The notes under the pieces: generated by a model
Databases searched by the model: none
Told to the model about the DNA's origin: nothing
The model's input: the letters and a program-made list of their open reading frames with translations, nothing else
DNA from: Phytoactinopolyspora alkaliphila
Lineage (GTDB): Bacteria > Actinomycetota > Actinomycetes > Jiangellales > Jiangellaceae
Reading direction: 5' to 3'
Assembly (NCBI RefSeq): GCF_010550695.1
Contig: NZ_JAAGOB010000007.1
Span: 124,001 to 188,000 of the forward strand
Length of the DNA stretch: 64,000 nt
Shown: piece by piece, positions 34,023 to 43,884 of the stretch
Layout: each line of letters begins with the position of its first letter
Numbering within the stretch: position 1 is the first letter of the stretch
Made by a program: the position numbers and the translations under genes

Positions 34023-35789
34023 GTGACCAGCTTGCTGATCAAGGACGCCCGAATCGTCGACGGGTCGGGCGCTCCCGCCGAGAAGGGCGACGTGGCGATC
34101 GCCGGCGGACGGATCGTCGCTGTAGGCGCCGGTGCCGGTGACGACGCCGGGCTCGGCGCCCACCGGGTGATCGACGCCGGCGGCCGGGTGGTGTGCCCCG
34201 GCTTCATCGACACGCACAGCCACGTCGACTTCAGCATCGACCGCTACCCCCGCGCGGACGGGATGCTCCGGCAGGGCGTGACGACCATCGTCACCGGCAA
34301 CTGCGGCATGAGCCCGTTTCCAGCAGGCTCCGACGGCGACCCCGACACCGACCCCGACACCGACAGCGGCTCCACCGACCGCAGATGGCCGGACCTGGCC
34401 GCATTCGCCGCGGCGATGTCGAGGCACCCCCTCGCCACCAACGTCGCCCCGCTCGTGGGCCACGGCGCCGTGCGCCTGGCTGCCATGGCCGATCCCGGAA
34501 GCCGCCATCCGAGCGACGACGAGTTGGCCCGGATGCGAGACCTCGTGGCCACCGCCATGGCGCAAGGCGCTCACGGCATGTCCACTGGCCTGATCTACGA
34601 CCCAGGCAGGTTCGCCGGAACGGAGGAGATCGTCGAGCTGGCCCGGGTGGTGGCGGGGGCCGGCGGCTTCTACGCCTCGCACATCCGCGACGAGGGTGAC
34701 CACCTGGTCGACGCGGTCCGGGAGGCGTTGGAGATCGGGCACGCGGCCGGTGTCGCCGTGCAGATCAGCCACCACAAGGCGAAGCGGCGGCGGAACTGGG
34801 GCGCGGTGGAGAAGACCCTGCCGATGATCGACGACGCGGCCGCTGCCGGACTTGACGTGCTGATCGACTGCTATCCCTACCCGGCCAGCAGCACCAGCCT
34901 CTGGGCGTACCTTCCTACCTGGGCGCGCGCCAGCACACTGCTCGGCGAGCGTGACGAGGAGGGCCGCGTCGACGCCGGACTGCGGCAGCGGGTGATCGAC
35001 GGGATGGAGGAACGCTTCCCCGGTTGCTCCTCGATACCGGGCGCCGATACCGACCTCGACGACCTCACCATCAGCGACATCGCGATCCCCGGCCGGTACG
35101 AGCGTTACACCGGGCAGCGGGTGGTCGACGCCGCCCGGGCGGAATCGACGTCCCCGGCGGACCTGGTCCTTGACTTGCTCCTCGCCGGGGAGAAGGTGCA
35201 GATCATCGACCACGCGATGAGCGAGGCGGACATGCAAGCCGTGCTGGCGCACCCCAGGTGCATGCTCGGCAGTGACGCCCGGCTGATCCACCCGGAGTTC
35301 CCCGGCGTTCCGCATCCGCGCAACTACGGCACGTTCACCAGGTTCCTCCAGCTCGCCCTGGACGGGCTGATGCCCCTGGAGACGGCGGTGCACAAGTGCA
35401 CCGGCCTGCCGGCCCGCCGGCTGGGCTGGGCACGTCCCGGCCGGCCGAGCCCGGCGGCACACCTGGACCGCGGGCTGATCCGTCCAGGGGCCGCGGCCGA
35501 CCTGCTGATGTTCGACCCGCAGCGGTTCCGCGACCGTTCCACCTTCGAGGACCCCAAGCGCTTCAGCACGGGCCTGGACCTGGCGGTGGTGAACGGCGTC
35601 GTCGTCGTGGAGAACGACGACGACACGGGTGCGGCGGCCGGGCGGTTCGTCCTGCGGACCGGCACGGCGAGCACGCCGCCCCAGCAGTCCGGCACACCGC
35701 ACCGGCAGTCCGGCACACCGCACCGGCAACCCGGGACGAGAGGAGGGGACCCATGGCCGGATTCGTCGGCAGGCGCCTTCTCACCCTGA
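34023..35789 (+). CDS. N-acyl-D-amino-acid deacylase (D-aminoacylase family)
   Basis: The 588-residue amidohydrolase starts MTSLLIKDARIVDGSG, has the HxH site in GFIDTHSHVDF, TGNCGMSPFP with the family Cys ligand, HIRDEGDH, QISHHKAK and LGSDARLIHPE with the late Asp, as in D-aminoacylases. These enzymes remove N-acyl groups from D-amino acids, or act on related N-acyl compounds. The C-terminus carries two copies of QSGTPHR encoded by a 21-bp repeat and runs 37 bp into the next gene in another frame. The start codon is GTG with weak upstream sequence. Confidence 0.88.
   Translation: MTSLLIKDARIVDGSGAPAEKGDVAIAGGRIVAVGAGAGDDAGLGAHRVIDAGGRVVCPGFIDTHSHVDFSIDRYPRADGMLRQGVTTIVTGNCGMSPFPAGSDGDPDTDPDTDSGSTDRRWPDLAAFAAAMSRHPLATNVAPLVGHGAVRLAAMADPGSRHPSDDELARMRDLVATAMAQGAHGMSTGLIYDPGRFAGTEEIVELARVVAGAGGFYASHIRDEGDHLVDAVREALEIGHAAGVAVQISHHKAKRRRNWGAVEKTLPMIDDAAAAGLDVLIDCYPYPASSTSLWAYLPTWARASTLLGERDEEGRVDAGLRQRVIDGMEERFPGCSSIPGADTDLDDLTISDIAIPGRYERYTGQRVVDAARAESTSPADLVLDLLLAGEKVQIIDHAMSEADMQAVLAHPRCMLGSDARLIHPEFPGVPHPRNYGTFTRFLQLALDGLMPLETAVHKCTGLPARRLGWARPGRPSPAAHLDRGLIRPGAAADLLMFDPQRFRDRSTFEDPKRFSTGLDLAVVNGVVVVENDDDTGAAAGRFVLRTGTASTPPQQSGTPHRQSGTPHRQPGTRGGDPWPDSSAGAFSP
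35685..35726 (+). repeat. 21-bp tandem repeat, two copies
   Basis: Two exact copies of a 21-bp unit beginning CAGTCCGGCACACCGCACCG, at 35685-35705 and 35706-35726. They encode QSGTPHR twice near the D-aminoacylase C-terminus. Degenerate half units lie on either side. Confidence 0.9.
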
Positions 35790-36697
35790 TCCCGGTCCTG
35801 CTGATGGTCGCGCTGATCACGTTCGGCATCCTGCACTTCACGCCGGGCGACCCGACCATTGCGATCCTGGGCATCGACGCGACCATCGAGCAGCGCGAGG
35901 AACTCCGGGCGGCGCTCGGCCTGGACCGCGGGGTTGTCGAGCAGTTCCTCAACTGGGCCGGCGGACTGCTGCGCCTGGACTTCGGCCAGTCGCTGTACTT
36001 GCGCGTGCCCGTTGGCGAGGCGATGCTCAGGTACCTGGAGCCGACGGCGCTGCTGGCCGTGTACTCGCTGGTGGTGGCGTTGCTGGTGGGGATTCCTGCC
36101 GGGGTGATCTCTGGCGTGCGGCGCGGCGGGCTGATCGACCGGCTGGTCATGGGGATGACGGTGGCCATCAACGCGGTGCCGAACTTCTTCCTCGGCATCC
36201 TCGTCATCATGTTCTTCTCCGTCCAGCTCGGCCTGCTGCCCACCGGCGGTTACGTCTCGCCCACGGAGGACTTTCTCGGCCACGTGCGGGCGATGATCCT
36301 GCCGAGCGCCGTGCTGGGGATCTCGCTCACCTCGTTCGCCCGGATCATCCGCTCGTCGGTCCTGGACGTGATGTCCGCCGAGTACGTCGAGACGGCCTAC
36401 TCCAAGGGGCTCAGCCGACCACAGGTGGTGATCAAGCACGTCCTGCGCAACGCCGCGATCCCGTCGGTGACGGTGATCGGCATCTCGTTCGGCAACCTGC
36501 TCGGCGGCGCCGTGGTGACCGAGTACGTGTTCAACCTGCAAGGGATCGGCCAGCTGCTGGTGGAGAGCATCGCCCGGCGCGACTACCCGGTGATCCAGGC
36601 CGGGGTGCTGCTGTCCGCGCTGCTGTTCTGCCTCGTGACGCTGCTCGTCGACGTGATCTACGCCTATCTGGACCCGAGGGTGCGCTATGGCCGTTGA
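35753..36697 (+). CDS. ABC transporter permease, DppB-type
   Basis: The 314-residue protein has six membrane helices and the peptide-permease loop EYVETAYSKGLSRPQVVIKH, the coupling EAA-like helix. FTPGDPTIAILG after the first helix is typical of DppB/OppB. AGGAGG lies 6 nt before the ATG at 35753, which is inside the D-aminoacylase frame. It pairs with the next gene to form the membrane pore of a peptide importer. Confidence 0.93.
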   Translation: MAGFVGRRLLTLIPVLLMVALITFGILHFTPGDPTIAILGIDATIEQREELRAALGLDRGVVEQFLNWAGGLLRLDFGQSLYLRVPVGEAMLRYLEPTALLAVYSLVVALLVGIPAGVISGVRRGGLIDRLVMGMTVAINAVPNFFLGILVIMFFSVQLGLLPTGGYVSPTEDFLGHVRAMILPSAVLGISLTSFARIIRSSVLDVMSAEYVETAYSKGLSRPQVVIKHVLRNAAIPSVTVIGISFGNLLGGAVVTEYVFNLQGIGQLLVESIARRDYPVIQAGVLLSALLFCLVTLLVDVIYAYLDPRVRYGR

Positions 36698-37592
36698 CCT
36701 CACTTCCGCCGGAGTGCCGGAACCGGACACGCACGACTTGGTCCGGCCCCGAGCTCGGCTGCGAGCCGGCTGGGTCGGTTCCTTCCGGGCCTCCACCCGC
36801 GGCATGATCGGGCTCGGGCTGCTGGCGCTGATTGTGCTGGCGTGCCTGGTCGGGCCGGTGCTCTCGGCGCACGACCCGCAGGTGGTCGACCCGGTAGCGC
36901 GGCTGGCGCCGCCCAGCGGCAGCCACTGGCTCGGCACCGACCAGTTCGGCCGGGACGTGCTGACCCGGATGCTCGACGGCGGCCGTGCCTCCCTGCTCGT
37001 CGCCGCCGCGGTGACGACCATCAGCGTGGTGATCGGCGCCTTCCTGGGGCTGATCTCGGCGATGTACGCCAAGGTCGACGGGCCGGTGATGCGCTTCCTG
37101 GACGCGTTGATGGCCTTTCCGTCGGTGCTGCTGGCGATCGCGCTGATGGCCAGGCTCGGCCCCAGCATCGGCAACGTCATCGCGGCGCTGTCCCTCGTGG
37201 CCATACCGGGATTCGCCCGGCTGGTGCGCAGCTCCGCCCTGGTGGTCAAGTCGACGCCGTATATGGAGCTGGCCCGGGTCCTCGACTTGCGGCTGCCCAC
37301 CCTGATGGTCCGCTACCTGCTGGCCAACTCGATGTCACCGCTCATCCTGGCCGCGACGTTCGGCGCGGCCAGCGTGATCCTCGCCGAAGCGGCGCTGTCC
37401 TTCCTGGGCGCCGGGCTCCCCACGTCCGTACCGACGTGGGGAAGCATGCTCAACGACGGCCAGACCTACCTGCGCAACGCCTGGTGGCTGGCCGTCGCCC
37501 CAGGCGCGATCCTCAGCCTGCTCCTTCTCTCGCTCAACATGATCGGAGACGCGCTACGCGACGCCTTCGATCCCCGTTCGGAACGCATCTGA
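36687..37592 (+). CDS. ABC transporter permease, DppC-type
   Basis: The 301-residue protein overlaps DppB by 11 bp. It has six membrane helices, the HWLGTDQFGRDVLTRMLDGG entrance motif of DppC/OppC and the coupling loop YMELARVLDLRLPTLMVRYL. It works with DppB and the fused ATPase. The N-terminal 30 residues are polar and cytoplasmic. Confidence 0.93.
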   Translation: MAVDLTSAGVPEPDTHDLVRPRARLRAGWVGSFRASTRGMIGLGLLALIVLACLVGPVLSAHDPQVVDPVARLAPPSGSHWLGTDQFGRDVLTRMLDGGRASLLVAAAVTTISVVIGAFLGLISAMYAKVDGPVMRFLDALMAFPSVLLAIALMARLGPSIGNVIAALSLVAIPGFARLVRSSALVVKSTPYMELARVLDLRLPTLMVRYLLANSMSPLILAATFGAASVILAEAALSFLGAGLPTSVPTWGSMLNDGQTYLRNAWWLAVAPGAILSLLLLSLNMIGDALRDAFDPRSERI

Positions 37593-37661
37593 AGTATCGC
37601 CGGGTCTGTCCCGGACCCGTCGTGAACCGCCGCCGAATACGCCTGATTCGTGGAGGATGTT

Positions 37662-39314
37662 GTGAACGCACGTGTGGTGAATCTCCAGGCCCTTGTCCAT
37701 CCGGCGCTGCGCCTGATCGCCCTGCTCACCCTGGGGGCACTCGTCCTCGCGGGGTGCGGAGGATCGTCCGGCGGCGACGACGGTGCCGACGGCACCGATG
37801 GCGACGCGACCTCGGAGGAGGGAGCGCAGGCCGCCGGCGCGACGACGGGCGGCGTGCTGAACTACGCGCTCGGAGCCGACCCGCCCACGCTGGACATCCA
37901 GCAGTCCACCGCGGGTGTGGTGGCCACGGTCGCCTACAACATGGTCGAGTTCCTGTATGTGCGGGACACGGCCGGGGCGAACGTGCCGATGCTCGCCGAG
38001 TCGGCCGAGGTGAGCGACGACGGCCTGACCTGGACGGTGCAGCTGCGCGAGGGCGTGAACTTTCACAACGGTGAGGTCATGACGGCGCAGGATGTCATCG
38101 CGTCATATGAACGCTGGGCGGAGATCAGCTCCATCGGCCGCGAGGTCGCGGGACGGCTCGCCGAGGTGAGTGCACCGGACGAGCACACCGTCGTCTTCGA
38201 CTTCGAGCGTCCCTTCGGTGCCTTCCTGTCCGCGATCTCCATCAACACCCAGGGACTGGCCATCTATCCGGCGTCCGTCGTGGAGTCGTCGTCGGAGACC
38301 GAACTGTCCGAGGTCGTCGGGACCGGGCCGTACCAGCTGGACGAGTACGACACCGGCCGGCTGATCCGGCTGGTCCGCTTCGACGACTACAGTGCGCTGC
38401 CCGGTGACGGTCCCGACGGCTACGGCGGGCACAAGCCGCAGTACCTCGACGCCATCGAGTTCGTCCCCGTGGCCAACGAGGGCGCCCGGCTGGCCGGGTT
38501 CGACGCCGGAGAATACGACCTGATCCACGGCTCGTCGGCGGACGCGCTGCTGACGCTGGAGGGCTCGCCGAACCTGACCATCGAACGGGTGGACCCCACC
38601 GGCTTCCAGGCGATTCTCGTCAACCATGCCTCGGAGGTCACCTCCGACCTGAAGCTGCGCCAGGCGATCCAAGCGGCGCTGAGCCACACCGAGATCCTCA
38701 CCGCCGGTCTCGGGGCGGACAACTTCCGGCTGGACCCGAGCATCCAGCTCAAGGAGACCGAATGGCACAGCACGGCGGCCGAAGAGCTCTACGACATGGC
38801 CGATCCCGCTCGCGCGGAACAGCTGATCGCCGAGAGCGACTACGACGGCTCGGTGATCCGTATCGTCACCTCCCGTGACCTGGTCCGCTTCTACAACCAG
38901 GCCGTCGTGATAGAGCAGCAGCTGGAAGCCGTCGGGCTGAACGTGGAGATCGAGACCTACGACTGGTCGACGGCGCTCGCGCACCGCGACGACGAGGCGG
39001 CCTGGGAGCTGTTCGTCACCGACTACGGCATGAAGAACGACCCGGTAGAGCAGCCGTTCATGAAGCTGTGCGCCTACGTGGGCTGGTGGTGCGACGACGA
39101 GACACAGGCCGTGGTCGACGCGCTTCAGGAGGAGTCGGATCAGGCGCGCCGCAAGGAGCTCAACGACGAGTTCCAGGAACTGCTGTATGCGCAGGTGCCG
39201 CTGATCAAGATCGGCGACACCGGTGGCGTTGTGGCGCACCACAACCGGATCGGCGGTGTGACCCGGCAGGGTGGCGCGTCGGTGCTGGCCTGGAACACCT
39301 GGATCACCGAGTAA
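37662..39314 (+). CDS. ABC transporter substrate-binding lipoprotein, family 5 (DppA-like)
   Basis: The 550-residue lipoprotein has its lipobox at Cys32 (ALVLAGC) and an acidic GSSGGDDGADG linker. The mature part follows SBP_bac_5: GVLNYALGADPPTLDIQ, TWTVQLREGVNFHNGEV and LKLRQAIQAALSH. The GTG at 37662 has GGAGG 5 nt upstream. It delivers a peptide or modified peptide to the adjacent permeases. Neighbouring D-aminoacylase and gamma-glutamyltransferase suggest unusual peptides such as D-amino-acid or gamma-glutamyl peptides as ligands. Confidence 0.92.
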   Translation: MNARVVNLQALVHPALRLIALLTLGALVLAGCGGSSGGDDGADGTDGDATSEEGAQAAGATTGGVLNYALGADPPTLDIQQSTAGVVATVAYNMVEFLYVRDTAGANVPMLAESAEVSDDGLTWTVQLREGVNFHNGEVMTAQDVIASYERWAEISSIGREVAGRLAEVSAPDEHTVVFDFERPFGAFLSAISINTQGLAIYPASVVESSSETELSEVVGTGPYQLDEYDTGRLIRLVRFDDYSALPGDGPDGYGGHKPQYLDAIEFVPVANEGARLAGFDAGEYDLIHGSSADALLTLEGSPNLTIERVDPTGFQAILVNHASEVTSDLKLRQAIQAALSHTEILTAGLGADNFRLDPSIQLKETEWHSTAAEELYDMADPARAEQLIAESDYDGSVIRIVTSRDLVRFYNQAVVIEQQLEAVGLNVEIETYDWSTALAHRDDEAAWELFVTDYGMKNDPVEQPFMKLCAYVGWWCDDETQAVVDALQEESDQARRKELNDEFQELLYAQVPLIKIGDTGGVVAHHNRIGGVTRQGGASVLAWNTWITE

Positions 39315-39326
39315 CGGGAGACCGAC

Positions 39327-41231
39327 GTGACCGATGCTGTTCTCACCGTGCGCGAGCTGCGCGTGCGAACCCGTGGCGACGCGCCGCTTGCGCTGGTGGA
39401 CGGCGTCGACATCGACGTCGGCCTGGGTGAGACGGTGGCGCTGGTGGGGGAGTCCGGGTCGGGAAAGACCATGGCGGCCAGATCGGTGCTGCGGCTGCTG
39501 CCGGCGAACGTCGAGCTGACGGCGGGCGGGCTGTCCGCCGTCGGCACCGATGTGCTGGCCGCGGACGGGCCCGCGCTGCGCGGGCTCCGCGGCGGCAGGG
39601 TCGGCATGATCTTCCAGGACCCGATGGCGAACTTCAACCCGGTGCTCCCGGTGGGTCGCCAGGTCACCGAGCCGGTGCGGATCCGGCAGCGGATGTCCAA
39701 GCGCGCCGGCGACAAGCTGGCCGCCGAGGTGCTGGGGCACGTCGGCATCCCCGACCCGGAGCGGCGCTGCCGGGAGTATCCCCACCAGTTCTCCGGCGGG
39801 ATGCTGCAGCGCGCCATGATCGCGATGGCGCTGGTGAACCGGCCCAGCCTGGTGATCGCCGACGAGCCGACCACCGCGCTGGACGCCACCCTGCAGGTGA
39901 AGATCGTCAAGCTGCTGCGCCTGCTGCAGAGCGAGATCAATGCCGGCATTCTGGTGATCACCCACGATCTTGGCCTGGTGGCGGAACTCGCCGACCGGGC
40001 CTCGGTCATGTACGCGGGCCGGATCATGGAGACCGGCCGGGTGGGGGAGCTGTTCGCCCGGCCGCTGCATCCGTACACCCGCGCCCTGCTGGACAGCCGC
40101 CCGGAGGGACGTACCGGGGCCGACGTGCGGGCCATCCCGGGAGAGCCGGCCACTCCGGCCACGCGGCCGGGCGGGTGTGCGTTCCATCCGCGGTGCCGGC
40201 TGCGAGTAGAGCGTCCAGCCGCGGACCAGGCCCGGTGCGTCGACGAGGTACCGGTGCTGCGGCTCGTCGCTCTGCCAGGAACGACGGGAACGACGGGGTC
40301 GACTCCGTCGTCGTCGCTGGCGGCCTGCCATTTCGCCACCGAGATGCTGACGGTGGGGCACCTGGCGCAACCCCGCGCCGACCACGTCCCGCCGGATCCG
40401 GACTCCGCACCCGTGGTGACCGTGGCCGGGGTGAGCAAGCGGTTCGTGACGAAGTCGGCGTGGTCCGGGCGGCGCACGGGCGTCACCCAGGCCGTGGACG
40501 ATGTCAGCTTCACCCTGGGACACGGCGAGAGCCTGGGGCTCGTGGGTGAGTCCGGCAGCGGGAAGAGCACACTGGGCAGGATGATGGTGCGGCTGATCGA
40601 GCCCGACACCGGCGGCATCACCGTGCACGCGCAGGACGCCTCCCCGGTCACCGGGCAGCAGTTCCGCCGCACGGTCCAGTGGGTGCACCAGGACCCGTAC
40701 GGCTCGCTGAACCCGAAGATGACCATCCGGCGGCTGATCACCGAGGTGCTGGCCCGGTACCGGCTGGCGTCCGGGTCCCGCGCGGCCCGGGTGACGGAGC
40801 TGCTCGGCTTGGTGGGCCTGCCGCCCGACCTGGCCGAGCGCTACCCGCACCAGCTCTCCGGCGGGCAGCGGCAGCGGGTGGCCATCGCGCGGGCGCTGGC
40901 CGTCGAGCCACGGGTGCTGGTGCTCGACGAGCCGCTGTCCGCGCTGGACGTGTCCATTCAGGCCCAGGTGATCACCCTGCTCCGCCGGCTGCGCGCCGAT
41001 CTGGGGCTGTCCTACGTGCTGATCTCGCACGACCTCAACGTGGTGCGCACCATCTGCGACCGGGTGGCGGTCATGTGCGAGGGCCGGCTGGTGGAGGTCG
41101 GCACCGTCGACGACATCTACGACCGGCCCCAGCACCCTTACACGAAGACGCTGCTGTCGGCGATGCTGAACGTCGATCCGGAGGACCGGGCTGTGCCGGC
41201 CAGCCCCGTGACCTCCACCGCCCGCAGCTGA
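39327..41231 (+). CDS. Fused double ATP-binding subunit of a peptide ABC importer (DppD-DppF fusion)
   Basis: This 634-residue protein carries two complete nucleotide-binding domains. Domain 1 has GESGSGKT near residue 42, signature SGGMLQRAM near residue 155 and Walker B LVIADEPTTALD. It ends with a cysteine-bearing FHPRCRLRVERPAADQARC region of the DppD C-terminus. Domain 2 has GESGSGKST near residue 408, SGGQRQRVAIA near residue 512 and VLVLDEPLSALD. The start is GTG with GGGAG upstream. One protein therefore supplies both ATPases for the DppB/DppC pair. Confidence 0.95.
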   Translation: MTDAVLTVRELRVRTRGDAPLALVDGVDIDVGLGETVALVGESGSGKTMAARSVLRLLPANVELTAGGLSAVGTDVLAADGPALRGLRGGRVGMIFQDPMANFNPVLPVGRQVTEPVRIRQRMSKRAGDKLAAEVLGHVGIPDPERRCREYPHQFSGGMLQRAMIAMALVNRPSLVIADEPTTALDATLQVKIVKLLRLLQSEINAGILVITHDLGLVAELADRASVMYAGRIMETGRVGELFARPLHPYTRALLDSRPEGRTGADVRAIPGEPATPATRPGGCAFHPRCRLRVERPAADQARCVDEVPVLRLVALPGTTGTTGSTPSSSLAACHFATEMLTVGHLAQPRADHVPPDPDSAPVVTVAGVSKRFVTKSAWSGRRTGVTQAVDDVSFTLGHGESLGLVGESGSGKSTLGRMMVRLIEPDTGGITVHAQDASPVTGQQFRRTVQWVHQDPYGSLNPKMTIRRLITEVLARYRLASGSRAARVTELLGLVGLPPDLAERYPHQLSGGQRQRVAIARALAVEPRVLVLDEPLSALDVSIQAQVITLLRRLRADLGLSYVLISHDLNVVRTICDRVAVMCEGRLVEVGTVDDIYDRPQHPYTKTLLSAMLNVDPEDRAVPASPVTSTARS

Positions 41232-41289
41232 CCACTCCGCTAGCCGTTTGACCACAGCCGGACCCGACCTCGAGGAGCTGACCCGCACG

Positions 41290-43170
41290 ATGAGCACGGC
41301 TGGACACGAGTACACACAAGCTCATTCAGAGGTGGGTCATGCACAAGGACCTCCGGCTCCGACTCCTCAGGTGGGGGCCCGCAGAAGGCACGAGCCCCCA
41401 CCATCGTCGTCGGACTTGCGCATGACCCACGTGGCGCAGGGGAGGGGTGCGGCCGCGGCGGCCGAGGATCCGCGGGTGCTGGACGCCGTCCGGATCACCC
41501 TTGAGCGGGGAGGCAACGCGGTGGACGCGGCGGTGGCCGCGGCTGCGGTGCAGGGGGTGTGCCGGCCGATGTCCGGCGGGCTCGGCGGCGGCGGGTTCAT
41601 GCTGATCCGGTTGCCGTCCGGGCGCAGCGTGGTGATCGAGCATCGAGAACAGGCGTCGGCCGCGTTCGGACCGGAGAGTATGGTCGGCGCCGGCGGACAG
41701 GTACTGCCGGACGGCGAGCGCCGGGTTCACGGGCATGCGGTGGGCGTGCCGGGAGCGCCGCGGGCGTGGGCGGAGGCGATCCGGCTCTACGGCCGGCTCG
41801 GTCTCGCCGAGGTGCTAGCACCGGCTATCGCCCTGGCGGACGCCGGCTTCGAGGTGGACGAGACGCTGCACCGCGAGATCGCTGAGCGGCGCGCCGATTT
41901 CGCCATGTTCGAGCCGACCGCCCGCATTTACCTGGACGAGGCTGGCACGGCGCTGCCGGTGGGCGCGGTGCTGACGAACCCGGACCTGGCCCGCACCTAC
42001 GAGACGTTCGCCGCCGACGGGGTGAACGTCTTCTACGACGGCAAGATCGCCGACGCGATCGTGGCCGCTGTCAACGAGCCGCCCGTGGCGACGTCGTATC
42101 GCGGTGACGCTGCCCGGCCGGGAGCGATGACCCGCGCCGACCTGAGCGGCTACACCGCGCGCCACCTCGAGCCGGTCCGTTACCGCTACGGCGAATACGA
42201 GCTCGTCGGTCCACCGCTGCCCTCGAGCGGCGCCCTGACCATCGCCGAGGCGCTCGGAATCCTGGACAGGGTGCCGCCTGCTGACGGTGGGGATCTCGTC
42301 GGGCACATCCACCGCTACCTCGAGGCGTGCCGGCTGGCCTTCGCCGACCGTAGCGCCTACCTCGGCGACGGCCGGATTGTGGATGTACCGGCTGCTGCGC
42401 TGACGAGCGACGCCTACCTTCGATCCAGGGCCGCCGCGGTGGACGTCGGCCGGGCCGGGGCTGGGGAGGCCGATGCCTCGTGGACCGGCGGCGTGTCGTC
42501 GATCGATGACGTCACGTCCGCGGCGGGCACCGAGCCGGGTGACCTGACGGCCGCTGGGGCTTCCTGGATGCTGCACGAGCCGGAGAGTCCCAGCACCATC
42601 CATCTCAGCGTCGACGACGGCCACGGCATGACGGTCAGTTACACGTCGACCATCGTGAGTATGGGTGGTTGCGGGATCGTCGTTCCGGGGACCGGGATCC
42701 TCCTCAACGATGCGCTCGCCGGGCGGGCACCCGGCCGGGGCGGCCGGCACGGTGCAGGCCGCCCGATGCCCGGTATGCGCCCGTTGAGCAGCATGGCGCC
42801 GACCATGGTGCAGCGCGGCGGGCGGTTGCGGATGACGGTCGGCTCGCCCGGCGGCACCACGATCATCACCACCGTGCTGCAGCTGCTCCACCTGACCCTG
42901 GGGGCGGGCATGGGACTGGCAGAGGCACTGGCCCACCCGCGGGTTACCCAGCGCGGCGCCGATGGAGGCGTCGCCGAGGCGGAGCCCGGATTCCTGGCCA
43001 GCCCGCTCGCGGGCGCGCTCGAAGAGCTCGGGCACCGGTTCATCCCCTGGACGCCGATGGAGGGGATCGGCGCCGCCAACGGCCTGCAGTGGAACGACAA
43101 GGGCGACGTGACCGCGGTGGCCGAGCCGGTTCGGCGTGGAAGCGGTTACGCCGCGGTATGGCGGCTGTAG
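41290..43170 (+). CDS. ggt: Gamma-glutamyltransferase 1 (no signal peptide)
   Basis: The 626-residue protein is a GGT-type Ntn hydrolase. The large-subunit part has GGNAVDAAVAAAAVQGVCRP and GGLGGGGFMLI. The self-cleavage nucleophile should be Thr436 in PSTIHLSV. The small subunit has PLSSMAPTMV and SPGGTTIITTVLQ. It cleaves gamma-glutamyl bonds or caps of peptides. It lacks a visible signal peptide, so may act in the cytoplasm on imported substrates. The ATG at 41290 is preferred; the TTG at 41248 is possible. It follows the importer ATPase by 58 bp. Confidence 0.9.
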   Translation: MSTAGHEYTQAHSEVGHAQGPPAPTPQVGARRRHEPPPSSSDLRMTHVAQGRGAAAAAEDPRVLDAVRITLERGGNAVDAAVAAAAVQGVCRPMSGGLGGGGFMLIRLPSGRSVVIEHREQASAAFGPESMVGAGGQVLPDGERRVHGHAVGVPGAPRAWAEAIRLYGRLGLAEVLAPAIALADAGFEVDETLHREIAERRADFAMFEPTARIYLDEAGTALPVGAVLTNPDLARTYETFAADGVNVFYDGKIADAIVAAVNEPPVATSYRGDAARPGAMTRADLSGYTARHLEPVRYRYGEYELVGPPLPSSGALTIAEALGILDRVPPADGGDLVGHIHRYLEACRLAFADRSAYLGDGRIVDVPAAALTSDAYLRSRAAAVDVGRAGAGEADASWTGGVSSIDDVTSAAGTEPGDLTAAGASWMLHEPESPSTIHLSVDDGHGMTVSYTSTIVSMGGCGIVVPGTGILLNDALAGRAPGRGGRHGAGRPMPGMRPLSSMAPTMVQRGGRLRMTVGSPGGTTIITTVLQLLHLTLGAGMGLAEALAHPRVTQRGADGGVAEAEPGFLASPLAGALEELGHRFIPWTPMEGIGAANGLQWNDKGDVTAVAEPVRRGSGYAAVWRL

Positions 43171-43236
43171 GATCTTGGGGCAGAGTGCATGCGGATCGGA
43201 CCCATACTGCCTGTTCGACGTCGAATGGGAGAGCTC

Positions 43237-43884
43237 ATGACGCGTGGTGAGGCGGACGGCGCCGTCGACCGCTCCGGCCTGGATCCCACGGTGGTGGGCG
43301 CGCGGATCCGAGCCCGCCGCAAGCAGCTGGGGCTGACATTGCAGAACGTCGCGGATGCCGCTGAGGTCTCCAAGAGCTTCGTCAGCCAGATCGAGATCGG
43401 CAAGACCTGGCCCTCGGTGGGTGTCCTCGAGCAGATCAGCGCCGCGCTCTCGACGTCGGCCCGGGCGTTCGTCGCCGACGACGAGGTCCCCGGGCCGGAC
43501 GACTCGACCCTGGACGGAGTCGGCAGCGTGCCCGTGTCCGACGGCGCCGTGCACGTCGTGCGCCGCTCCGAGCGCAAACGGCTGACGTATCCAGGAGGGC
43601 GTGCCGCCCTGCAGCTGCTCACGCCGGATCTGCAGCGGCCCTTTGAAGTGACCCTCGCCGAGGAGAACCCGGGCGAGTGGTTCGACGTGACCCGCACGGC
43701 GGCCGAACGCGAGGAGTTCGCCCTGGTTCTCGAAGGCCGCTACGAGATCGACGTGGACGGTGAGATCGTCGAGCTGGACGCGGGCGACAGCGTCTATTTC
43801 ACCCCCGGCGGGCCGTACCGGGTACGGGTCATGGGGACGGCACCGGCCCGGGCCATCTGGATCGCCACCCCTCCGGCGTTCTGA
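43237..43884 (+). CDS. XRE-family regulator with cupin domain, copy 1
   Basis: The 215-residue protein has an N-terminal helix-turn-helix (GARIRARRKQLGLTLQNVAD, AEVSKSFVSQIEIGKTWPS) and a C-terminal cupin (EEFALVLEGRYEIDVDGEIV, LDAGDSVYFTPGGPYRV). The cupin lacks the usual metal-binding histidines, so it probably does not bind metal. GGGAGAG lies upstream of the ATG at 43237. Its stop overlaps the start of copy 2 (TGATG). Such regulators often control amino-acid or polyamine use genes by binding a small ligand in the cupin. Confidence 0.87.
   Translation: MTRGEADGAVDRSGLDPTVVGARIRARRKQLGLTLQNVADAAEVSKSFVSQIEIGKTWPSVGVLEQISAALSTSARAFVADDEVPGPDDSTLDGVGSVPVSDGAVHVVRRSERKRLTYPGGRAALQLLTPDLQRPFEVTLAEENPGEWFDVTRTAAEREEFALVLEGRYEIDVDGEIVELDAGDSVYFTPGGPYRVRVMGTAPARAIWIATPPAF

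Noticed and set aside
38103-41315. A 1070-codon open frame on the minus strand across the peptide importer genes
   Set aside because: It lies fully antisense to a binding protein and double ATPase with clear motifs. Its translation is low-complexity and rich in H, Q, R, G and V, as expected from codon shadows in high-GC DNA.
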